From contig JAYPQE010000003.1 of the NCBI GenBank assembly GCA_038131795.1, positions 2,232,001 through 2,296,000 of the forward strand: DNA of 64,000 nucleotides. The letters are read 5' to 3'. This DNA is from Eutrophobius brisbanensis (GTDB lineage Bacteria; Pseudomonadota; Gammaproteobacteria; Eutrophobiales; Eutrophobiaceae). The position numbers and the translations under genes are program-made. The notes beneath the pieces were generated by a model that searched no databases, was not told the DNA's origin, and saw only the letters and a program-made list of their open reading frames with translations. Below are positions 27,379 to 35,000 of this stretch, piece after piece; within the stretch, counting starts at the first letter, position 1; each line of letters begins with the position of its first letter.

Positions 27379-27846
27379 ATGGCAGATATTAAACAACTCC
27401 TTAATGAGTATGGTAAAAGTCATCAGCATCCTGTTAACAAACAGATCCATTGGGTATGTGTCCCGCTGATTGTCTGGAGCCTGCTTGCTCTGATTTCAAT
27501 GATCCCGGCACCAGAGGTATTTTCCAATATTTCGGTTGCCATTAGCTGGGCGGAGGTCACACTAGGTGCTGCCATGGTCTATTATGTCCTGGTCTCACCC
27601 TCACTTGCGTTAGGAATTTTGCCAGTGTTAACTTTGATGTTGTTTTTAAGCCGACTGGTTTCATCAACTACGGTAAGTGTATGGCTAGTGGCCCTGGTGG
27701 TCTTTGTATTTGCCTGGGTCGGTCAATTTATAGGGCACATCATTGAGGGCAAAAAACCCTCTTTCTTTAAGGACCTGCAATTTTTACTTATGGGACCATT
27801 GTGGCTATTGGCACATGTATACGAAAGATTGGCAATTAAATATTAG
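27379..27846 (+). CDS. Mpo1-like (DUF962/YGL010w) membrane protein
   Basis: 155 residues, four hydrophobic segments. The opening YGKSHQHPVNKQIHWVCVPLIVWS and FIGHIIEGKKPSFFKDLQFLLMGPLWL match the DUF962 family. Yeast Mpo1 is an iron-dependent dioxygenase for alpha-oxidation of 2-hydroxy fatty acids, with conserved histidines; histidines H16, H24 and one in FIGHIIEGKKP correspond. The bacterial substrate is not known. It ends the small plus-strand operon at 26.2-27.8 kb. Confidence 0.86.
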   Translation: MADIKQLLNEYGKSHQHPVNKQIHWVCVPLIVWSLLALISMIPAPEVFSNISVAISWAEVTLGAAMVYYVLVSPSLALGILPVLTLMLFLSRLVSSTTVSVWLVALVVFVFAWVGQFIGHIIEGKKPSFFKDLQFLLMGPLWLLAHVYERLAIKY

Positions 27847-27861
27847 CCAACGGTAATGATT

Positions 27862-28382
27862 CTACCGGTGTGATTTTTGTTCGCGTATGAGGAACAATCT
27901 GAATTTTTCCAGGGTCAATGGTTGAGCAATGATATATCCCTGAAGTTCATCACAATTTAATTGTAATAAAATATCATTTTACCCTGTCTTAAATGCTTCA
28001 GTTGATCGGAACTCAAATTAAAGCTTTCTACGGCTTTGCTGAAATAATTTCCCAGTTAAGCATATCTATATCGATATATATTCCATCAAATATATTTACG
28101 ATGTTTCGTGATCTCGTGATTCTAGATGGGTAGGCCGCAGTTTAACTCCTTGGTATTTAATGTCAGGTTATGCTCCATGGCCAGCAGACGATCATAGATT
28201 GTCAGTCCGAGTTAACGGCTTTCACTATATATCGGTCTTTGAATCTCTGTATCTAATTTATCGGATATTTGATTATAAGGGTCAAAGTGAATGGTGCTGA
28301 CCAATATCAATGCCGAAATAATGGGGGAAAAGAATATACGTTTTGAGACGCTGTTTTCAAATTTGGATTTACTCAGTTTCAT
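27862..28382 (-). pseudogene. Degraded GGDEF/EAL-type signalling gene (N- and C-terminal remnants)
   Basis: On the minus strand, ATG 28382 opens MKLSKSKFENSVSKRIFF plus a hydrophobic segment, and after an in-frame TAA the phrase LGLTIYDRLLAMEHNL. This is the membrane-anchored N-terminus I associate with large GGDEF-EAL proteins (..LGxSIYERLLFLExEL..). Near the end, in other frames, are SSDQLKHLRQ and then LNCDELQGYIIAQPLTLEKF with a TAG at 27862-27864, the closing helix of an EAL domain (QLxxLxxLGCDExQGYxxSxPL). About 500 bases cannot hold the two ~160-250-residue domains, so the middle has been deleted and what remains is peppered with stops. Homology is by recall, not search. Confidence 0.6.
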
Positions 28383-28389
28383 GTATTAG

Positions 28390-28910
28390 TTATCCTTCTC
28401 TAAGCAGAAAAAAACTGCCATTGAGACCTCTGACGATATCATCTTTACTGATATTTGCGTTAAAAGGTGTGACAGACTGCCCATCTGAGCCGAGGCTCTA
28501 CAGGTCATAATCTGAATTGATAGGAACCAGGTTTTTGTGTTTTCGTAACTTCCCAGCGGCCTGGGTAGGGTAATCCAGGATATTGAGTATTGCTAGGGAT
28601 TGCCCCAGGGGTCTTTAGGCACCGGATTAAAAACCTCTTCCAGGGAATCTGGGAAACGTCCGTTTCCAGCAAAAAACTCATTAATTTCAAGGGACATCTC
28701 AGTCAGTGCTTCTTCAGTAATTTCGGCTTTACGCTGCTCTGCCAACTTGAAATAAATCGGTGCTGCTGTACTGTACACCTATGAAATAATTAACAGAACC
28801 AGACCAAATTCTATGATGGAATACGCTTTTGAACGTTGTTTAAATTTGGGTAATGAGAGGCTCGTAAGAAAATCATTGTCGGGGCGATATTTTACTATTA
28901 ATGTTGTCAT
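28390..28910 (-). pseudogene. GspG-like major pseudopilin gene with three TAGs and a frameshift
   Basis: From ATG 28910, MTTLIVKYRPDN leads to a prepilin-like helix (AYSIIEFGLVLLIIS), TAG at 28779-28781, then YSTAAPIYFKLAEQRKAEIT to FNPVPKDPWGNP, TAG at 28593-28595, and QY. One base appears lost near 28586, after which the next frame reads LNILDYPTQAAGKLRKHKN, LVPINSDYDL, TAG at 28498-28500, SLGSDGQSVTPFNANISKDDI and ends TAA at 28390-28392. The pattern DPWGNPYQY ... LVPINSDYDLYS(L/M)G.DG ... SRDDI is diagnostic of GspG-type pseudopilins. Two of the TAGs fall where GspG has tyrosine. Not expressible as one protein under the standard code. Confidence 0.72.
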
Positions 28911-28934
28911 TCACGAATCTTGGGATGACTACGT

Positions 28935-29345
28935 ATGAAAATAGCTAATAATCGAGGATTTACCCTCATCGAGTTGATGATCGTGGTAACGGTGATCGCC
29001 ATACTCGCCGGGATCGCCTATCCCTCCTATCAAAATTCAGTCCGTAAGGCCAGACGGTCAGATGCCCAGTCACTGATGCTGGATACTGCCAACAGGCAGG
29101 AACAGTACCTGTTAGACGCCAGGCAATATACCACCAACTTTACCAGTTTGGGCATTACCAAGGACGGCTGGTCATGCTCCGCCTCTGCCTGTACCAACAG
29201 TTTTTACTCAGTGGCGATTGCCGTGGATAACAGTGCAACACCACCTACCTTTACTGTTACTGCGACAGCAACGGGCGACCAGGTGGCCGATGGAAACCTT
29301 GGTCTTACCAGTGTTGGAACGAAAACACCGAGTGACAAATGGTAA
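28935..29345 (+). CDS. pilE: Type IV pilin-like protein PilE (minor pilin)
   Basis: 136 residues with a class III signal: short basic leader MKIANNRG cut before the N-methylated Phe of FTLIELMIVVTVIAILAGIAYPSYQ, Glu5 conserved. The globular part has two cysteines (SCSASAC) and SVAIAVDN...FTVTATATGDQ, and ends GLTSVGTKTPSDKW, typical of PilE minor pilins. It opens the cluster here, whereas in Pseudomonas pilE closes it. The next gene overlaps its end by seven bases. Confidence 0.93.
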   Translation: MKIANNRGFTLIELMIVVTVIAILAGIAYPSYQNSVRKARRSDAQSLMLDTANRQEQYLLDARQYTTNFTSLGITKDGWSCSASACTNSFYSVAIAVDNSATPPTFTVTATATGDQVADGNLGLTSVGTKTPSDKW

Positions 29346-29848
29346 GTAAAAAGCAAATAGGCTTTACCTTAATTGAATTGATGGTGGCCGTTAGTGTGGT
29401 TGGCGTTTTGATCGCTGTGGGTCTGCCTGCCATGCGTGAAATGCGGTTAAACCAGGAAGTGCGAACTGCCGCGTCAGATTTCCATCTTGGTCTATTGCTT
29501 GCCCGCAGTGAAGCTATAAAGCGTAACACCAATGTCGATATGGCCTATAATACTAACTGGGAAGGCGGTTGGGACGTAGAAGTGGCAGGTGGTTCTCCGG
29601 TGATCCGGACCCAGGACGCCTTCGCGAATATCGATATTGATTGCGATGTGGACAATGATGGTTCGGCCGATATCTGTCCCAGCCAGGTCAGGTTTAACCG
29701 CACCGGCAGGCCAACATCTTTTGTCGATTTCTGGATCTATGTGAACGGCAACGCCCAGGTGTCTCCCCGCTGCGTCAGGATATCATTGAGCGGTGTGCCA
29801 AAAGTCATACTGGACAATGATTTTGACCCAACAAATGGATGTGACTAA
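29339..29848 (+). CDS. fimT: Minor pilin FimT/GspH type
   Basis: 169 residues, leader MVSKKQIG then FTLIELMVAVSVVGVLIAVG with Glu5. The GspH/FimT body contains the recognisable LNQEVRTAASDFHLGLLLARSEAIKRN and, later, RFNRTGRPTSF and CVRISLSGVPKV. FimT is an initiating minor pilin and has been linked to DNA uptake in some species. The start overlaps the pilE stop; the pilV start overlaps its stop by one base. Confidence 0.92.
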   Translation: MVSKKQIGFTLIELMVAVSVVGVLIAVGLPAMREMRLNQEVRTAASDFHLGLLLARSEAIKRNTNVDMAYNTNWEGGWDVEVAGGSPVIRTQDAFANIDIDCDVDNDGSADICPSQVRFNRTGRPTSFVDFWIYVNGNAQVSPRCVRISLSGVPKVILDNDFDPTNGCD

Positions 29849-30456
29849 TGAATAAAGAGTCTGGATTCTCAATGATAGAGGTTCTGGTGGCCTTGTTGAT
29901 TACCATGGTTGGCTTACTGGGTATCGCGGCGTTGCAGGTCAAGGCCCAGCAGGCAGAAATGGAGTCCTATCAACGGGCCCAAGCCTTGATCATCATGTCA
30001 GATATCGTTGATCGGATAAACGTCAATCGCTCAACGGTCTCGTGTTTTCTGATCACGACTAACACCACCACAGGTACGCCGTTTATGGGCGTAGCGGGGT
30101 CTGGGCATATGACCACCCCGCCCAGCTGTTCGACCAGCACCCCCACTTACAACGCCCAGGCAGAAGCGGCCATTGGTCAGCTGGATAGCTTGCTGGAGGG
30201 TGCCGCAGAGACATTGGCAGGGGCGGATGTGGTCAATGTGGGTGCCATGATTGGGGCACGGGCATGCATCAGTTATGACGCCAGTAGTGAAATCGGTGGT
30301 GCTGCCGGTACGGGCCTGATTACCGTAGTGGTTTCCTGGCAGGCCATGGGCGATCTCTCCCCGCCAACAGCAAACTGTGCCAATGGTCTCTATGGAACAG
30401 AGACCAAGCGTCGTGCCGTATCAACCAGTTTCCGTATAGCAAATCTGTTTGGGTAA
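29848..30456 (+). CDS. pilV: Minor pilin PilV
   Basis: 202 residues, leader MNKESG then FSMIEVLVALLITMVGLLGIAALQVKAQ, matching PilV (FSLIEVLVALxVxxxGLLG). The tail with ACISYDASSEIGGAAGTG and TVVVSWQAMG is also the PilV pattern. In the minor-pilin priming complex PilV, W and X join PilE and carry PilY1 at the pilus tip. Coupled by one base to fimT. Confidence 0.92.
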   Translation: MNKESGFSMIEVLVALLITMVGLLGIAALQVKAQQAEMESYQRAQALIIMSDIVDRINVNRSTVSCFLITTNTTTGTPFMGVAGSGHMTTPPSCSTSTPTYNAQAEAAIGQLDSLLEGAAETLAGADVVNVGAMIGARACISYDASSEIGGAAGTGLITVVVSWQAMGDLSPPTANCANGLYGTETKRRAVSTSFRIANLFG

Positions 30457-30460
30457 CGCT

Positions 30461-31579
30461 ATGAATAAAACTAAACAATTTATCTGGCATCATTCTCTTG
30501 GTCTGTCCCTGATAGAACTGATGATCGCCATTGCTATCAGTTCCTTTTTAATGCTGGGATTAACAGCCACGTTTAAAAATTCCAGTGATGCCCAACGTGC
30601 ATTGGAACGCTCCAGTCAGTTAATCGAAAACGGGCGCTATGCGGTCAATATACTTTATGAAGACCTGAGGCATGCCGGGTACTTTGGTCATTTTTTTGAA
30701 TCCGGTACACCACCGGCAGCATTCCCGGACCCCTGTGAGACCGGTAGCCTGTCAAACCTTGAAGATGCCATGGGCATGCCCTTGCAGGGTTATACCGCAT
30801 CCAGCCTGACGGGGTATCCCACTATTACCAGTATGCCCTCTACCTGTACCACTATTCTGTTGGCAAATTCAAACCTGTCACCGGGTTCAGACGTGCTGAT
30901 CATGCGCCGGGCAGATACCGATGTCTTTACCGGATCACCCAATACAAATGAGGTCTATATTCAAAGTAACAGTCGCACTGCAAACCTCATGTACGGCAAC
31001 AGCTCTGCAACGGTGCCAACCAACTCACCCGATAATGATTCGACTGCCAATTTGATGAAATACCCAAGTAAGTCAGGTAATACCACCGTTGCCGATTCCA
31101 GAAAATACCATGTACATGTATATTTTGTTGCCCCATGCAGTCTGGGTAGTGGAACAAACGATGTCTGCCAGGGGGGCGATGACGCCATCCCAACATTAAA
31201 ACGCCTGGAACTGACGAGCAACGGTACCAGTACCATTATGAACGTAGTGCCCCTGGTGGAGGGCATAGAGTATATGAAACTTGAATATGGTATTGATACC
31301 GCCCCCACCACCGTCAATGAGATTACCGGGCAACAGGGTGATGGCATACCGGACACTTATGTCACCACGCCAACGGTCGCTCAGTGGCCTATGGTGGTAT
31401 CCATTAAAGTCCATCTGCTTGCCAGGTCACCTGAGGCCACTATGGGTTATTCAGATGCCAAACAATATACTCTGGCAGGGACTACGGTGGCCGCTACAAA
31501 CGATGAATTCAAGCGCCATGTTTTTTCATCAGAGATCCGATTAATGAACATGGGCGGAAGACGGGAGATACCGGAATGA
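30461..31579 (+). CDS. pilW: Minor pilin PilW
   Basis: About 372 residues. A TTG 12 bases upstream could serve as start, but ATG 30461 (MNKTKQFIWHHSLG) gives a normal basic leader before LSLIELMIAIAISSFLMLGLT. The body has the PilW phrase RSSQLIENGRYAVNILYEDLRHAGYFGHF and ends with a VVSIKVHLLARSPE...FSSEIRLMNMG block. It overlaps pilX by four bases. Confidence 0.92.
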   Translation: MNKTKQFIWHHSLGLSLIELMIAIAISSFLMLGLTATFKNSSDAQRALERSSQLIENGRYAVNILYEDLRHAGYFGHFFESGTPPAAFPDPCETGSLSNLEDAMGMPLQGYTASSLTGYPTITSMPSTCTTILLANSNLSPGSDVLIMRRADTDVFTGSPNTNEVYIQSNSRTANLMYGNSSATVPTNSPDNDSTANLMKYPSKSGNTTVADSRKYHVHVYFVAPCSLGSGTNDVCQGGDDAIPTLKRLELTSNGTSTIMNVVPLVEGIEYMKLEYGIDTAPTTVNEITGQQGDGIPDTYVTTPTVAQWPMVVSIKVHLLARSPEATMGYSDAKQYTLAGTTVAATNDEFKRHVFSSEIRLMNMGGRREIPE

Positions 31580-32010
31580 TTAGTTATCGTAGACAACAAG
31601 GGGTGGTGCTGTTTACTACACTGGTTCTGTTGGTGATGATGACCCTGTTTGCGGTGTCATCCATCAACTTAAGTACCGTGAATCTGCGGATCGTCGGTAA
31701 TATGCAGGCCATTAAGGCAATGGATGCTGATGCCCAGGCGGCCATCGAACAGACCATCAGCACCATGGACAACTTTAATCTCACTCCGGCAGCCACCACC
31801 ATTACCGGAACGTTGGCTACGGTCAGCGTCAGTGCCCCAGAATGTATAGACAGCCAGATCGCTACCGGTTACAGCGCCGTGTCAACGGCCATCATCCCGG
31901 AAGACAATGTCTGGGAGGTCATCGCCACCGTCACCGACAACGTCACCGGTGCTACCTCCACTTTGCATCAGGGAGTGGAAATCAGAATGCTTGCAGGCAA
32001 TTGCCCTTAA
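31576..32010 (+). CDS. pilX: Minor pilin PilX
   Basis: 144 residues beginning MISYRRQQGVVLFTTLVLLVMMTLFAVSSINLS. The prepilin cut is expected before VVLFTT; Glu5 is replaced by Thr, as often happens in PilX (GspK-like), and is thought to mark the tip-most subunit. NLRIVGNMQAIKAMDADAQ is the standard PilX helix. Coupled to pilW by four bases and 21 bases before pilY1. Confidence 0.88.
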   Translation: MISYRRQQGVVLFTTLVLLVMMTLFAVSSINLSTVNLRIVGNMQAIKAMDADAQAAIEQTISTMDNFNLTPAATTITGTLATVSVSAPECIDSQIATGYSAVSTAIIPEDNVWEVIATVTDNVTGATSTLHQGVEIRMLAGNCP

Positions 32011-32031
32011 GGACATGGGTCAGGAGTTAAT

Positions 32032-35000
32032 ATGAAATATATACAACAGTTAATGAACAAGCTATCAAGCCGACTTACAGTTGGGTTTGGTGTTTTTTTA
32101 TTGTGCTTTTTTTCTGGTTTGTCAGGTGTACAGGCAGACTTCGATCCCGTCAATGATGATACCGATATCTTTCTCGCCAATCCCAATATCACATCGCAGC
32201 GTCCTAATATTCTCATCTATGTAGACAATACTGCTAACTGGTCGACGGCATTTGCCAATGAAAAGGCCGCACTCAAGGCTGTGGTGGACAACCTCAGTGA
32301 CCTGTTTAACGTGGGCCTGATGTTTTTCCCGGAAACCGGTAACCCTAATGACAATGTAGACGGTGCTTATCTGCGTTACGGTATTCGCCAGATGACCGAT
32401 GCCAACAAGGCCATACTATCATCCATCGTTGATGGCCTGGATACCCAGGTTGACCGGGGTAACAATGCCACTACCTCTGCCGGCATGATCGAGGTGTACC
32501 GGTATTTTTCCGGTGGAAATCCACGCTCAGGTTTCGGTAAAGTAAAGTCAGATTATGCCAGTAATACAGATGAACCCGGTGGTCACCCGACAGTGAATGC
32601 CGGGATTGGTGAACACCCCCTGCCGGCAAACCCAACTGCCAGTTCTAAGTATACTTCCCCCATTGCCGATGCCTGTCAAAGTAATTTCCTTATCTATTTA
32701 AGTAACGGGCCGGCAGTGGAAAATAATTCCTCATTGTCGGTCGCAGAAGATGAACTGGCGGCCCTGGGGTACGATACCAGTACCACCATTAACCTGGACC
32801 CCAGTGGCCAGGAGGGTAACTGGATGGACGAGTGGGCTAGGTATATGGCCAACGCGGACATCAACTCCGATATAGACGGGGTGCAGAACCTCACCACCTA
32901 TGTGGTTGAGGTGGACCCGGTGGCCACCGGTCAAGGCGATGATATGACGGCCTTGATGCAGAGTGTGGCCCTGAACGGTAATGGAGAATATTTTGAAGTC
33001 TCCAGCGGTAATGGTGGCCAGGCCATTGTTAATGCCCTCAATACCATCTTCTCTGAAATCCAGGCGGTGAACAGTGTGTTTGCCTCCACCACATTGCCGG
33101 TCAGTGTCAACGTCCGCGGTACCAACCTCAACCAGGTCTATATCGGGGTATTCCGACCAGACGAAAACAAGGAACCCCGCTGGTTTGGGAACCTGAAGAT
33201 GTACAAGCTGGGTTTTAATGATGCCACCAGCACCCTGTTCCTGGCAGACGTCTCCGGTGGTGAGGCGGAAAATCCCGAGACCGGGTTTATTAATGCCAAC
33301 GCATCCAGCTTCTGGACCCATGGCGCCGGTGAATTCTGGTCTTATCGTTCACCGGAGGAGAATGGCGAAGGCGGACCGCGGGACCTCCCGGATGGTGACC
33401 TGGTGGAAAAGGGGGGGACCGCACAGCAACAGCGCATTGCCTATGCCACGGACCAGTCCGGGCGAAACCTCTATACCTGTACCACCAGTTGTACCTCGGG
33501 TGACTTGTTATCGGCCACCCCGTTTAGTACATTGAACGGAGAAATTACCGGGACTAATCTACAATTAGAGACCAAGGCAGTATCCACCCTGACCGGGTTT
33601 GATACCCAGAGTGTAACGTCCCTGTCTGATAGTAAGGATATTGCCGGTATTGCCATTGTCGACGGGGGGCATTTTTTAACCTCTCTCGCCAATGTCTCCA
33701 TTTCTCAGAACATTACCAGTGTGTCCTCAAATTTCACTCACCCAGTAGGGACTGTTTCCCTGTCCAACAACCAGGTGGACCAGCCCATCGATGCATTGAC
33801 CCACCCCACAACGGGGCGTGTGATAGGCAGGCGGACGGTCACAGCGGTGATCAATGCAGGGCACGGTCTGACCACAGGTAATACTGTGACCATATCCGGG
33901 GCCACGGAAACGGGTTATAACGGTACATTTATTATTACCAAATTAGACGATTTTACCTTTACCTATAATGGCGGCACGTCAGTGCAGAATGAACCATCAC
34001 CGGCAAGTGGTTCACCGGTGGCCATCACCACTAGCACCATTGTCAATGCCAATGTGGTAGGACACGGCTTCTCCTCGGGTGCCACAGTGACCATCAGCGG
34101 CATGGACCCCTCGTCCTATGATGACGATTACACCATCAGCAGGATTGATGATGATAACTTCAGCTTCATCACCGCCGGCTCCCTGCAACCCATTAATGAT
34201 GATACCTCTACCACTGCCACCGGGCCCACGATGGTTGCCACTGCAAAACTGACGGCGCATGGATATACAGATAGCCAGAGTGTCACCATCTCCGGGGCAA
34301 ACGAGACAGAGTTTAACGGCACGATGACCATCAGTGTGGTTGATGCTAATACCTTTACCTATCCGATCTCCGATGATATCGGTGATGCAACAGGGACCAT
34401 CGTCGCCACCGTTGGGACCACAGATATCACCGCAACCACGGGATCTAATCATACTCTGACAGTGGGAGATATCGTCACCATCGCCGGGGCAGTGATCAAC
34501 GACTATAACGGTGAATTTACCGTCACCGCTGTTCCTAATACTACAACATTTAGATATGACTCTCCGGATCCATTGCCCCCCACGACCTTGGATGCTGATG
34601 CTGCAGTGTTTTATTGCGACATGGCCCCTTGCAATCAAGCCCTGGCGGTGGTCAATAACCATGAGATTGACCTGGTGAATTCAACCGCCAATGTCAGCGT
34701 GGTGACCGGTAATATTGAAATTGAGGGTGTGGAAGATGACCTGAACATACCATCTACCACTTATAATGGTAGTGGTATCACCACGGCATCTCGTGTGACT
34801 GACGATTCAGTTATTTATAGCTCCCAGGATGCAAACCAGCCTGGACCAGGTTTCGGTGACATGGTCTATCGCTATTCCGATCCCCTGGCCTTTGTCAACC
34901 TGCCTGGTCATGGTTATGCCGATGCTGACCTGGTGACCATTGCCGGTGCCGACCAGGCCGATTACAACGGTGAGTTTGCCATTGAGGTGATCGATGCCGA

